From contig JAFZLD010000017.1 of assembly GCA_017553505.1 (NCBI GenBank), forward strand, positions 1-64,000: DNA of 64,000 nt, written 5' to 3'. Of the stretch, positions 43,347 to 51,324 are shown piece after piece. The DNA is from Lachnospiraceae bacterium. Its GTDB lineage: Bacteria; Bacillota; Clostridia; Lachnospirales; Lachnospiraceae. The position numbers were made by a program, and so were the translations under genes. Each line of letters begins with the position of its first letter. The stretch's first letter is position 1. The notes under the pieces are model-generated. The model was not told the DNA's origin. It saw nothing but the letters and a program-made list of their open reading frames with translations, and did no database searches.

Positions 43347-43850
43347 ATGGCTTTACCTGAAAGAATTCACAGGAAGACAGATGAAGCGGATTATGTTTTG
43401 GTAGATGATGAGGGCAATGAGGTTAAACGGAGTCTTTACAAGCATTGGTATGCCGGAAAGCGGTATGCTATGATTTGGGAGACGAAGTATTCGCCTTCGG
43501 AGACTCCTACGGTTTATGAGGAGCCCAATGATGACGATCACTTTTTCATGATTCATGATGATAAGCTTATAGCTGAAATTGCCGATGATTTTTGGAAGGC
43601 TGTGTCACAGCCGCTTCAGACCGATGGACCGGCTTGGTATTACGAGAATAAACGCCCCGATATCGGAGCTATGGAACCGGTTAAGAACTTCATGGGCATA
43701 AGCGGGTTAAATATGCTGATGGGCGAAGAACCGCAGAAAATCGAGCGCCCCAAGAATATCATACACGAGGACGGAACATGGACCTGCGTGACCTGCAATC
43801 ACGTCAACAGCGGCAGATTCTGCTCGGAGTGCGGATATCCCAAGGAATAA
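43347..43850 (+). CDS. Hypothetical protein with C-terminal zinc ribbon (167 aa)
   Basis: The body (1-130) is not recognised. It has an acidic loop (EEPNDDDHFF) and a segment PAWYYENKRPDIGAMEP. The last 25 residues, WTCVTCNHVNSGRFCSECGYP, form a two-CxxC zinc ribbon of the RanBP2/zinc-ribbon kind. A CGGAGGAGG ribosome site lies upstream. It probably forms a unit with the preceding gene and ends at a perfect terminator. No function can be assigned. Confidence 0.7.
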   Translation: MALPERIHRKTDEADYVLVDDEGNEVKRSLYKHWYAGKRYAMIWETKYSPSETPTVYEEPNDDDHFFMIHDDKLIAEIADDFWKAVSQPLQTDGPAWYYENKRPDIGAMEPVKNFMGISGLNMLMGEEPQKIERPKNIIHEDGTWTCVTCNHVNSGRFCSECGYPKE

Positions 43851-43884
43851 AAGCGCAGCAAGTGACAAAAGAATAAATAAGTGT

Positions 43885-43931
43885 AAAGCAGACTCAAATT
43901 AGTGTAATGGGGAGTCTGCTTTTTCTTTTGC
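43885..43931 (+). terminator. Terminator of hypothetical gene pair
   Basis: Perfect stem AAGCAGACTC/GAGTCTGCTT (43886-43895 with 43912-43921), then TTTTCTTTTG. Related to hairpins at 42593, 45296 and 46358. Confidence 0.9.
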
Positions 43932-43978
43932 CTTAATATGTAGACTGTAAAGGGATGTTAGATAGAAGGGAGCCGATA

Positions 43979-44191
43979 ATGGGAATGAGTAAGTATGAAC
44001 CTTTATGGGAATATGTCAAAGAAAACGGGGAAAACCGTCTTGTAATGACTTACGAAGAGGCTGAAAACGTACTGAATTTTCCTATTGAGCATTCTTTCCT
44101 GACTTATAAGAAGGAATTGCAGAATTACGGGTACGTGGTAAAGAAGATTTCCATGAAAGACGAAAGGATACTGTTTGAAAAGATAAGTTAG
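43979..44191 (+). CDS. Small protein (70 aa), DUF7662-like
   Basis: The ATG at 43979 has AGAAGGGAG upstream and gives 70 residues, MGMSKYEPLWEYVKENG at the start. The pattern of a tyrosine start, YxPLWEYV, then MTYEEAENVLNFPIEHSF resembles the small DUF7662-type domain found alone or after nuclease-like domains. That match is from memory of the pattern and is uncertain. It has no membrane segment or known catalytic motif. Confidence 0.55.
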   Translation: MGMSKYEPLWEYVKENGENRLVMTYEEAENVLNFPIEHSFLTYKKELQNYGYVVKKISMKDERILFEKIS

Positions 44192-44270
44192 CGGTGCGAT
44201 TCTACTTTGAGTAGGTAGCGTGTGGCTGTCATCTGTCTTATCATCACGGTATCGGAAGGAGGCGGTAATC

Positions 44271-45146
44271 ATGGATAATACAACAGCTAAGGTGAGTTGC
44301 TTTGCAAGAGCATATCACTACAAGAACAACACAACACACATTTTCGCAGACAACTGTGCGCAGAAAATTCTCGGCGAGGAATATGCTCAGATAGCGGAGA
44401 GCATGGCGCAGGGAATTAACTTCTTTATGCCCGGGTTCAAAGGAAGCAAAGAGGACGGACTCAGATTAATCGTAGACAATCAGCTATCACCTTCGGTGCT
44501 CGGAAGAAGTGCTTTCTGCGAAAGAAAGCTTTCCGAAGCTGAGGCCGACGGTTGCAGGCAGTATGTACTCTTTGCGGCAGGGTATGATACTTATGCCTTG
44601 AGAAACACAGATGCATCGGTAAAAGTTTATGAGCTCGATTTGCCTGAAATGGTTGAAGACAAAAGAAGCAGAATGGGAAAATTGGGGAAGGAATCGAGCG
44701 CGACGTATGTACGCTGTAATCTGGCGGAAGAAACCTGGCCGGACAAGCTTTTGGAAAAAGGCTTTAAAGAAACGGATAGAGCCTTCGGAAGCCTGCTCGG
44801 AATCAGCTACTATCTTGAAAAAGAAGAATGGGAGAGACTGTTACGCAGTGTAGCAGGCATTATGCCGAAGGGGTCGAAGATATGCTTTGATTATCCTTTG
44901 GCTCAGGAGAGTAAAGAAACTATAGTAAATAAGGCACTTGCAAGCGGTGCCGGTGAGCGTATGAAAGCGCTGTACACGGAGGCGGGTATGCGTGTTCTTT
45001 TGACGGAGTGCGGATTCAGAGTGACGGAGCATCTTGAGGCTTCGGATATGACGGATAGGTACTTCGCAGATTATAACAAGAATACGCCGGATCATCCGAT
45101 GAAGGCGCCGGAAGGCGTAGCCTACGTGCTTGCGGTAAGAATGTAA
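44271..45146 (+). CDS. SAM-dependent methyltransferase, leucine carboxyl methyltransferase (PPM1-like) family
   Basis: From the ATG at 44271 (AAGGAGG upstream) the protein is 291 residues. Motifs FAAGYDTYALR, the SAM-binding loop, and VYELDLPEMVEDKRSRM, the acidic loop, are typical of the LCMT/TIGR00027-like group, often annotated as methylating polyketide or O-linked carboxyl substrates. Substrate cannot be inferred. It is a free-standing gene; the 227 bases that follow contain a Nudix relic. Confidence 0.88.
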   Translation: MDNTTAKVSCFARAYHYKNNTTHIFADNCAQKILGEEYAQIAESMAQGINFFMPGFKGSKEDGLRLIVDNQLSPSVLGRSAFCERKLSEAEADGCRQYVLFAAGYDTYALRNTDASVKVYELDLPEMVEDKRSRMGKLGKESSATYVRCNLAEETWPDKLLEKGFKETDRAFGSLLGISYYLEKEEWERLLRSVAGIMPKGSKICFDYPLAQESKETIVNKALASGAGERMKALYTEAGMRVLLTECGFRVTEHLEASDMTDRYFADYNKNTPDHPMKAPEGVAYVLAVRM

Positions 45147-45156
45147 TCGGTACCGA

Positions 45157-45292
45157 TATAATCAACATCTCTTCACTATCGACTTGATGCACTGCAAGGA
45201 ACCGATAAGGCCTCCAGGAGACCCTCGGCGGGCAGCAATCATTATCAAGGGCGGTAAGATTGCGCTTGTGTACAATAAAGTTGTTAAATATC
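45157..45292 (+). pseudogene. Nudix hydrolase N-terminal relic
   Basis: A frame with no start codon reads QHLFTIDL, then PRRAAIIIKGGKIALVYNKVVKY. This matches MEQLFTIDL and PSARAIIIKGDKIALVYSKVEKY of the intact Nudix gene at 45837. The Nudix box itself is missing. It is a decayed partial copy about 0.6 kb upstream of the intact gene. Confidence 0.8.
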
Positions 45293-45295
45293 TAT

Positions 45296-45331
45296 TAAGC
45301 AGACTCTATTTCGGTGAAATGAGTCTGCTTA
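45296..45331. repeat. Terminator-like hairpin without T-run
   Basis: Perfect 11-bp stem TAAGCAGACTC/GAGTCTGCTTA (45296-45306 with 45321-45331). Arms match the terminator at 43885, but no T-run follows. It may be a decayed terminator of the Nudix relic. Confidence 0.7.
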
Positions 45332-45372
45332 TAGTGTATAATGACGAAAGATGATTAGTTGGGAGAAGAGAA

Positions 45373-45819
45373 ATGGTGGTCTTTAAAAGAGTCAGCGTGG
45401 AGTCGCAGGATGCGGTAACGCTGCTTAATGAGTTAAACGATACTCTTATGGGGATTCTGGGGCACAACGGTACCATGCATGTGTGCATGGACGATTTCAA
45501 GCTTGAGAGAGCGTTCTTTCTGATAGGCTATGATGCGGACGAGCCGATGTGCTGTGCAGGAGTTCGCCGCATGGATGATAAGACCGGCGAGATTAAACGT
45601 GTCTACGCAAGAGAGAATAAAAAGGGGCTTGGTGCCGCTTTGATGCGTGCGCTGGAGAGAGAAGCCCGTGTGGAAGGCTACAAGAGACTGGCTCTTGAGT
45701 GTCGCGCAGGCAATACTCACGCAATAGAATTCTACAAAAGAAACGGTTACATCGTCTGCGATAGTTACCCGCCATATGACGAGGAAGACGATGCGGTGTG
45801 CCTTGATAAGAAATTGTAA
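45373..45819 (+). CDS. GNAT family N-acetyltransferase
   Basis: The 148-residue protein has the GNAT fold with the acetyl-CoA pyrophosphate loop RENKKGLGAALMRALE (consensus Q/RxxGxG/A) and the C-terminal segment LECRAGNTHAIEFYKRNGYIVC. The central CCAGVRRMDDKTGEIKRVYV-like strand is present. The substrate is unknown. GGGAGA lies upstream. It ends 17 bases before the Nudix gene and both are probably in one transcript. Confidence 0.88.
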   Translation: MVVFKRVSVESQDAVTLLNELNDTLMGILGHNGTMHVCMDDFKLERAFFLIGYDADEPMCCAGVRRMDDKTGEIKRVYARENKKGLGAALMRALEREARVEGYKRLALECRAGNTHAIEFYKRNGYIVCDSYPPYDEEDDAVCLDKKL

Positions 45820-45836
45820 GAGAACAGGGGGACTTG

Positions 45837-46349
45837 ATGGAACAACTTTTTACAATCGATTTAAAAGATTATAATGAGAACGACCACGTATTCAGACGCC
45901 CTTCGGCCAGGGCAATTATCATAAAGGGTGACAAGATAGCGCTGGTGTACAGTAAGGTTGAGAAATATTACAAGTTCCCGGGTGGAGGCATCCACGACGA
46001 TGAGGACAAGAGAGAAGCTCTTATCCGGGAAGTCAGGGAAGAAGTCGGCATGGTGGTTAAGCCGGAGACCATAAAGGAGTTCGGAAGCGTTTTAAGGCGC
46101 CAAAAGGCCAAGGAAGAAGGAGTAATCTTTGAACAGGAGAATTATTACTACTTCTGCGAGACTGAGGACGAACTGGTAAGTCAGGAGCTTGACGAGTACG
46201 AGAAAGAAGCGGAGTTCGAGCTTAGGATTGTACCGATAGATGAGGCAATCGCGACCAATGAAGCTTATACAAGCACGGATTCTTTCAATCCCGTGATGAT
46301 TAAGCGAGAGTGTCGCGTGCTTAGAATGATAAAGGAAACATTAAATTAA
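45837..46349 (+). CDS. Nudix hydrolase
   Basis: The 170-residue protein has a full Nudix box, GGIHDDEDKREALIREVREEVG, matching GX5EX7REUXEEXGU with the metal-binding Glu pair. Nudix enzymes hydrolyse nucleoside diphosphates linked to other groups; the substrate cannot be told. The ATG at 45837 has AGGGGG upstream. It has an out-of-frame or decayed relative just upstream (45157-45292), and its gene ends in a terminator of the GCAGAC family. Confidence 0.9.
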   Translation: MEQLFTIDLKDYNENDHVFRRPSARAIIIKGDKIALVYSKVEKYYKFPGGGIHDDEDKREALIREVREEVGMVVKPETIKEFGSVLRRQKAKEEGVIFEQENYYYFCETEDELVSQELDEYEKEAEFELRIVPIDEAIATNEAYTSTDSFNPVMIKRECRVLRMIKETLN

Positions 46350-46357
46350 GTGTACAG

Positions 46358-46396
46358 CAGACCTGAATCGGTGTGATTTAGGTCTGTTTTCTTTTG
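46358..46396 (+). terminator. Nudix gene terminator
   Basis: 12-bp stem CAGACCTGAATC/GATTTAGGTCTG (46358-46369 with 46375-46386), one G-T pair, then TTTTCTTTTG. Confidence 0.88.
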
Positions 46397-46433
46397 TCGT
46401 GATAAGCTGTCCTGAGGCTATGGAGGTGAAAGA

Positions 46434-46835
46434 ATGATAGTATCGACAGTAAAAGAAGTGTTTCCAAACAATATAAGAGAAGTCTGGGATGTGGTGACGT
46501 CGCTTGATAAGTATGCCTGGAGAAGCGATATCGCCAAGATTGATATAATAAACAGCAAACAGTTTGTGGAATACTCAATGGATGGGACTCCCACATATTT
46601 CAGCGTAACGGGTATAGAACCGCTCAAACGCTGGGAATTTGACATGGGAAACAACAATGTGGAAGGACACTGGATTGGCGAATTTTCCTACAAGTATGGA
46701 AGAACCACAGTGGAATTTACCGAGGAGATAAGGGTTAAGAAGTGGTATTTGAAGCCTTTTGCAAGGCGTTACCTTAAAAGGCAGCAGGAAGTATATATGC
46801 AGGATTTAAGAAAGGTACTGTATCATGAAGTGTAG
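46434..46835 (+). CDS. SRPBCC (START-like) family protein
   Basis: The 133-residue protein shows the opening of SRPBCC proteins, FPNNIREVWDVVTSLDKYAWRSDI, with the ligand cavity strands FSVTGIEPLKRWEFDM and TTVEFTEEIRV. The fold binds hydrophobic molecules or acts as a lyase/cyclase. The ligand is unknown. The ATG follows GGAGGTG. It ends at its own small terminator and is not evidently part of an operon. Confidence 0.85.
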   Translation: MIVSTVKEVFPNNIREVWDVVTSLDKYAWRSDIAKIDIINSKQFVEYSMDGTPTYFSVTGIEPLKRWEFDMGNNNVEGHWIGEFSYKYGRTTVEFTEEIRVKKWYLKPFARRYLKRQQEVYMQDLRKVLYHEV

Positions 46836-46837
46836 GA

Positions 46838-46864
46838 GAGGAAGCAGAGGCTTCCTCTTTTATG
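46838..46864 (+). terminator. SRPBCC gene terminator
   Basis: GAGGAAGC-AGAG-GCTTCCTC (46838-46857) followed by TTTTATG. Confidence 0.8.
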
Positions 46865-46909
46865 TTATAATTGTTTCGAAAAAAGTGCTTACGAAGGGTG
46901 GGGCCTTGG

Positions 46910-46918
46910 TGGTATAAT
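46910..46918 (+). promoter_or_regulatory. Extended -10 promoter of MATE gene
   Basis: TGGTATAAT at 46910-46918, about 50 bases before the MATE ATG. Confidence 0.5.
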
Positions 46919-46968
46919 GCCGGATGCGTTAAGACACAGGAGTGTTCGGGCGCGGAAAGGAATACTTC

Positions 46969-48291
46969 ATGGAAGAAAGAAGTGCTTTTGATACAGAACG
47001 ATTGGTGCATACATACTTTAAGATGGCGTTGCCGGTTGTGTTCAGCATGGTTATTACACTGATTTACAACCTCGCGGATACGTATTTTATTGCAAGGACC
47101 AATGATGCCGTACTAGTAGCGGGCGTGTCATTGTGCGCACCGTTATTTACAGCGCTTATGGCTATTGGAAATATATATGGACAGGGCGGAAGCTCCCTCA
47201 TTGCAAGGCTTCTTGGCAACAATGATACTGATAGCATTAAGAGGGTGAGCTCGTTCTGCTTTTACCTCGCTATTGCAACGGGCGTGATTATTGCTGTTGT
47301 CATGCGTGCCTTTTCTTTGCCTATACTCAAACTTCTCGGCGTAAGTTCGCAGACCCTTTTGCCGGCTGCGGAGTACTACTCTGTCATAGTCATGGGCGCA
47401 CCGCTCTTGATTTTGTCATTTATTCATACGAACTTGATGCGAAGCGAAGGCATGGCGACAACATCGATGATATGTACCGTGTCGGGCTCGATTCTTAACA
47501 TTATCCTTGACCCTATATTCATAAGCGTGTTCGGATGGGGCGCTTGGGGCGCGGCACTTGCTACGATTCTCGGGTATGTGTTGACGGATATTTTGTGCCT
47601 GTTCTTTGTTCTTCGCAAAAGCAAGGTTCTCTCTGTCGATATTCGTAATTCGCATGTGCAGGGTAACGAGCTCGGTCAGATATTCGGCGTGGGCATTACT
47701 GCGGCGATTACCAATATTGCTTCAAGCGTTTGCATGATTCTTATGAACCAGTTTCTTAAGGAATACGGCGACGAGAAGATTGCTGCGCTCGGAATAGTTA
47801 TGAAGATTACTATGATAGTGCAGCTTATGCTTGTGGGATTTTCTTTTGGAGGAGTGCCGTTATTCGGCTTCCTGTTTGGAGCGGGGCAGAAAGAAAAACT
47901 CAAGGAACTTCTGCATTTCTGTACAACATTCCTCTGCGGGCTGGCGCTTGTGGAGTCGCTCATTGTGTTCCTGACAGCCAAGCCTTTTATGAGAGTTTTC
48001 ATAGAGGATGAGGCTATTATTGCAGATGGCGCAGTGATGTTACGCTGGCAGATTTTCGGCATGGTATTCTGCGCGATAGTGCTTCTTTATACATGTCTAT
48101 TCCAGGCAAGCGGCAAGGCGTTACAGGCACTTGCGATGTCGCTTAGCAGACAGGGACTTATATTTGTGGCAGTATTCGTGATCGCTACGATTATAGCGGG
48201 ATATCAGGGATTTCTGATGTCACAGCTTATATCCGATGCGGTAAGCGCGGCACTGGCGCTGGTATTATACAAGTTTGCGTTTAGGAAATAA
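46969..48291 (+). CDS. MATE family efflux transporter
   Basis: From the ATG at 46969 (AAAGGAA upstream) the protein is 440 residues with 12 membrane segments. Repeat halves are visible: FKMALPVVFSMVITLIYNLADTYFIA near the start and the middle GVGITAAITNIASSVCMILMNQFL. The pattern LADTYFIA and GSILNIILDP is typical of the DinF/NorM-like MATE superfamily, which exports drugs in exchange for Na+ or H+. No regulator adjoins it except the convergent LysR gene. Confidence 0.92.
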   Translation: MEERSAFDTERLVHTYFKMALPVVFSMVITLIYNLADTYFIARTNDAVLVAGVSLCAPLFTALMAIGNIYGQGGSSLIARLLGNNDTDSIKRVSSFCFYLAIATGVIIAVVMRAFSLPILKLLGVSSQTLLPAAEYYSVIVMGAPLLILSFIHTNLMRSEGMATTSMICTVSGSILNIILDPIFISVFGWGAWGAALATILGYVLTDILCLFFVLRKSKVLSVDIRNSHVQGNELGQIFGVGITAAITNIASSVCMILMNQFLKEYGDEKIAALGIVMKITMIVQLMLVGFSFGGVPLFGFLFGAGQKEKLKELLHFCTTFLCGLALVESLIVFLTAKPFMRVFIEDEAIIADGAVMLRWQIFGMVFCAIVLLYTCLFQASGKALQALAMSLSRQGLIFVAVFVIATIIAGYQGFLMSQLISDAVSAALALVLYKFAFRK

Positions 48292-48304
48292 AAGACCCGT
48301 GCGG

Positions 48305-49201
48305 TTACACGAGTCCTTTAAGAATATCTATGTAATTTAAAGTCAGCTGCGACGGGTGAATGGTGCCCGGAAGTATGTAGCCGATTTCCATATAGTCATC
48401 AACTTCAAGCGGCCTCGCAATTATGTTGGGGCCGTTTAATTCTTCACTGATGACGCCGCTGCAGATGGTGTAGCCGTTAAGACCGATGAGCATGTTAAAA
48501 AGAGTCGCGCGGTCGCACACCACGAGTTCTTTGTCGCAGTCGGCGGTACTCAAGATTTCCTCGGAAAAATAAAACGAATTGTGACTGCCCTGCTCATAGG
48601 AAAGGCGGGGATAGGGCTTTAAATCCTCGAGAGTCAGTTTCTTTTTACCCGCGAGAGGATTGCCCTTGCCGATGAATACGTGGGGCTTAGCCACGAAAAG
48701 CGTGTTAAAAGAAAGATTGTTGTCACGGAGGGTCTTTCTGATGACGGTCTCGTTGAACTTGTTGAGGTAGAGTATGCCTATCTCGCTTCGAAGGTGCGCC
48801 ACGTCGTCGATGATGTCGTAGGTCTGGGTCTCGCGCATGTGGAATTCGTACTTGCCGCCGCCATGCTCCTTAATGAGCTGTACGAAGGCTTCCACGGCAA
48901 AAGAATAATGCTGCGAGGAAACGCAGAATCTTTGCTTGCCGGCGGTCTTGCCGGTGTATCTTTCTTCTATGAGATCGGCCTGCTCAAGGACCTGTCTCGC
49001 ATATCCTAGGAATTCATCGCCGTCGGGGGTGAGTTCGATACCCTTGTTGGAGCGTGTAAATATAGTGATACCGTATTCTTTTTCCAACTCGTGAATGGCG
49101 GATGTGAGGGAAGGCTGGGCAATAAAGAGCTTGCGCGCGGCTTCGGTCATGTTGCCGGTTTCCGCTACGGTTACGGCGTATTGGAGCTGTTTGAGAGTCA
49201 T
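48305..49201 (-). CDS. LysR family transcriptional regulator
   Basis: From the ATG at 49201 (AGGAGG upstream) the protein is 298 residues. It has an N-terminal winged HTH (LKQLQYAVTVAETGNMTEAARKL, IAQPSLTSAIHELE) and a periplasmic-binding-like effector domain. The gene is divergent from a MetE-like gene. Two dyads in the 154-base gap fit LysR control of that gene and of itself. The effector is likely a sulfur-amino-acid metabolite such as homocysteine, by analogy with MetR, but that is inference. Confidence 0.92.
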   Translation of the reverse strand: MTLKQLQYAVTVAETGNMTEAARKLFIAQPSLTSAIHELEKEYGITIFTRSNKGIELTPDGDEFLGYARQVLEQADLIEERYTGKTAGKQRFCVSSQHYSFAVEAFVQLIKEHGGGKYEFHMRETQTYDIIDDVAHLRSEIGILYLNKFNETVIRKTLRDNNLSFNTLFVAKPHVFIGKGNPLAGKKKLTLEDLKPYPRLSYEQGSHNSFYFSEEILSTADCDKELVVCDRATLFNMLIGLNGYTICSGVISEELNGPNIIARPLEVDDYMEIGYILPGTIHPSQLTLNYIDILKGLV

Positions 49202-49245
49202 TGAGGGCCTCCTGATAATAGATATTGAAAACATTGTACCACGCG

Positions 49246-49264
49246 CCATAGGAAAAATCTATGG
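49246..49264. promoter_or_regulatory. LysR-type binding dyad
   Basis: CCATAG-N7-CTATGG is a perfect dyad and contains the T-N11-A core of LysR sites. It lies about 45 bases upstream of the MetE-like promoter -35 region. Confidence 0.65.
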
Positions 49265-49285
49265 AGAGACCGCTATAATTAATAT

Positions 49286-49314
49286 TTTACCTATGAAAAT
49301 ACTAGGTCTATAAT
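49286..49314 (+). promoter_or_regulatory. Promoter of MetE-like gene with internal dyad
   Basis: TTTACC (49286-49291), 17 bases and TATAAT (49309-49314). ACCTA (49289-49293) and TAGGT (49303-49307) form a second dyad between the two boxes. Confidence 0.65.
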
Positions 49315-49355
49315 CCCTCTAAAGTACAAAGAAAAACGAGAGGAGATACACAGGA

Positions 49356-50471
49356 ATGAGTACATTACAGACGCCTTTTCGCTACGATTTCGTAGGAAGT
49401 TTTTTAAGACCGCAGGCACTTAAGGATGCCAAGGCGGCATTTCAGGCAGGAAAGATTTCTAAGGAGGAACTCGATAAGGTAATAAACGAAGAAATCACCA
49501 AGGTTGTGGCCAAGCAGAAAGAGTTAGGCTACCACGTAATCACCGACGGCGAGTTCAGGAGAACCTTCTGGCACCTTGACTTCATGTGGGGATTCGAGGG
49601 CGTAGATCACAAGGCTACAGGAAACGGAGTACCTTTCAACGACGAGCTTGCAATCCTTGACGATACCTATCTTGTGGGCAAGATTAAGGCGAAGGCTCAT
49701 CCCTTCGTGGAATATTTTAAGTTCTTAAAGCAGTTTGAGGACGAGAATACTGTTGCAAAGTACACGGTACCCGCGCCCGCGCAGATGTTCCAGCAGATGA
49801 TTATTCCTACCAATTTCGAGACCACCCGTAAGTTCTACCCCGATAACGAAGGACTTATTCAGGATATAGCCGCTGCTTACCGCGACGTTATTAAGCAGTT
49901 CTATGATGCAGGCTGCCGCAACCTTCAGTTCGACGACTGCACCTGGGGCGCTTTGGTAGGTGACGCAGCCAAGCTTCGTTACAAGTCTCTCGGCATCGAC
50001 CTTGACGATGTTAAGGCTGAGCTTCTTAAGGTTAACAACCTTGCACTCGAAGGCAAGCCCGCAGACATGGTAATCAACTCCCACATCTGCCGCGGTAACT
50101 ACCACTCAACGTACTTCACCAGCGGACCTTACGACTCCGTAGCAGATTATGTTTTTGCCAAAGAAAACGTGAACGCACTCTTCCTTGAGTACGATGACGA
50201 GCGTTCCGGCGGCTTTGCGCCTCTGTCTAAGATTTCTACAGATAAGAAGGTAGTGCTCGGCCTTATCACCACCAAGTCCCCCAAGCTTGAGGATAAGGCG
50301 GCAGTCATCGCAAGAATCAAAGAGGCAGCTCACTACGTGCCCCTCGACCGTTTATACTTAAGCCCTCAGTGCGGCTTTGCATCATGCGAAATCGGTAACA
50401 AGCTCACCGAAGAAGAGCAGTGGGCTAAGCTCAGACTGGTCAAAGAAATCGCTGACGAAGTCTGGGGATAA
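49356..50471 (+). CDS. Cobalamin-independent methionine synthase-like protein (MetE C-terminal family, YxjG/YxjH-like)
   Basis: The 371-residue protein corresponds to the C-terminal catalytic half of MetE. Zinc ligands are visible as HICRGN (His and Cys) and QCGFAS (Cys), with the acidic QFDDCTWG. Short MetE-like enzymes methylate homocysteine from a methyl donor other than the usual triglutamate folate. It sits divergently from a LysR regulator. An AGAGGAGA ribosome site precedes the ATG. The methyl donor is not known. Confidence 0.9.
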   Translation: MSTLQTPFRYDFVGSFLRPQALKDAKAAFQAGKISKEELDKVINEEITKVVAKQKELGYHVITDGEFRRTFWHLDFMWGFEGVDHKATGNGVPFNDELAILDDTYLVGKIKAKAHPFVEYFKFLKQFEDENTVAKYTVPAPAQMFQQMIIPTNFETTRKFYPDNEGLIQDIAAAYRDVIKQFYDAGCRNLQFDDCTWGALVGDAAKLRYKSLGIDLDDVKAELLKVNNLALEGKPADMVINSHICRGNYHSTYFTSGPYDSVADYVFAKENVNALFLEYDDERSGGFAPLSKISTDKKVVLGLITTKSPKLEDKAAVIARIKEAAHYVPLDRLYLSPQCGFASCEIGNKLTEEEQWAKLRLVKEIADEVWG

Positions 50472-50599
50472 ATAACGGTTTTCTACCGTTCATATTTCAA
50501 AAATGACCGCTCATGTCAAAAGTGTTTCTTTGGCCTTGAGAAATGTGTACTATCACATCAACAAGACAACAAACACTTAGACAAGGAGCGGTTTTTATT

Positions 50600-51322
50600 A
50601 TGAGTAACGCAATTGTAACGAACGGACTTATAAAAAGATACAAAGATAAGACGGCGGTTGACGGTATATCAATGACCGTCGAAGAAGGAAAGCTTGTGGC
50701 TCTCCTCGGCGTCAACGGCGCGGGCAAGACCACGACGATAAGAATGCTTACCTGCCTGTCGAAACCCACTGCAGGAACGGCGCAGGTGCTCGGCCACGAT
50801 GTGGTCAAGGAATCCGATGAGGTGAAGAAGCTTGTGGGCATATCCACACAGGATACCGCAGTGGCCGAGAACCTCACGGTGCGCGAGAACCTTGAATTTA
50901 TGGCTTCGCTGTATCTGGATAAGAGCAGAATCAACGGCGCGGTTGAGAAGGCTATAGAAGCTTTCGGACTTGAGGAGTTCCGCAACAAGAAAGCAAAGCA
51001 TTTATCCGGCGGTTGGAAAAGAAAGCTTTCCATCGCCATGGCAATTATCGGCGAGCCCAAGATTTTGTTCCTCGACGAGCCTACACTGGGACTCGATGTT
51101 CTGGCTCGCAGACAGTTGTGGACGGAGATTGAGGAGATTAAGAAGCACATGACCATCGTGCTTACCACTCATTACATGGAAGAAGCGGAAGCGCTTGCAG
51201 ATGAAATATTTGTAATGATTGACGGTAAGGTGGCTGCGGACGGCACACTTTCCGAGCTTGAGGCCCGCACGGGTAAGAAGGGTCTTGAAGAAGTATTTGT
51301 TAAGATTGCGGAGGAATATTAA
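50600..51322 (+). CDS. ABC-2 type transporter ATP-binding protein
   Basis: The 240-residue ATPase has Walker A GVNGAGKTT, signature LSGGWKRKLSIAMA, Walker B ILFLDEPTLGLD and the switch histidine in TTHYMEEA. The start at 50600 follows AAGGAGCGG. The ABC-2 subclass (DrrA-like) exports drugs, lipids or polysaccharides. It is paired with the permease gene 2 bases downstream. An upstream in-frame codon lacks a ribosome site. Confidence 0.93.
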   Translation: MSNAIVTNGLIKRYKDKTAVDGISMTVEEGKLVALLGVNGAGKTTTIRMLTCLSKPTAGTAQVLGHDVVKESDEVKKLVGISTQDTAVAENLTVRENLEFMASLYLDKSRINGAVEKAIEAFGLEEFRNKKAKHLSGGWKRKLSIAMAIIGEPKILFLDEPTLGLDVLARRQLWTEIEEIKKHMTIVLTTHYMEEAEALADEIFVMIDGKVAADGTLSELEARTGKKGLEEVFVKIAEEY

Positions 51323-51324
51323 TC

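Noticed and set aside
45296-45331. Functional terminator
   Set aside because: Arms match nearby terminators, but ATAG follows instead of T-residues.
50474-50490. AACGGT/ACCGTT hairpin as terminator of the MetE-like gene
   Set aside because: Only six base pairs and no proper T-tail.
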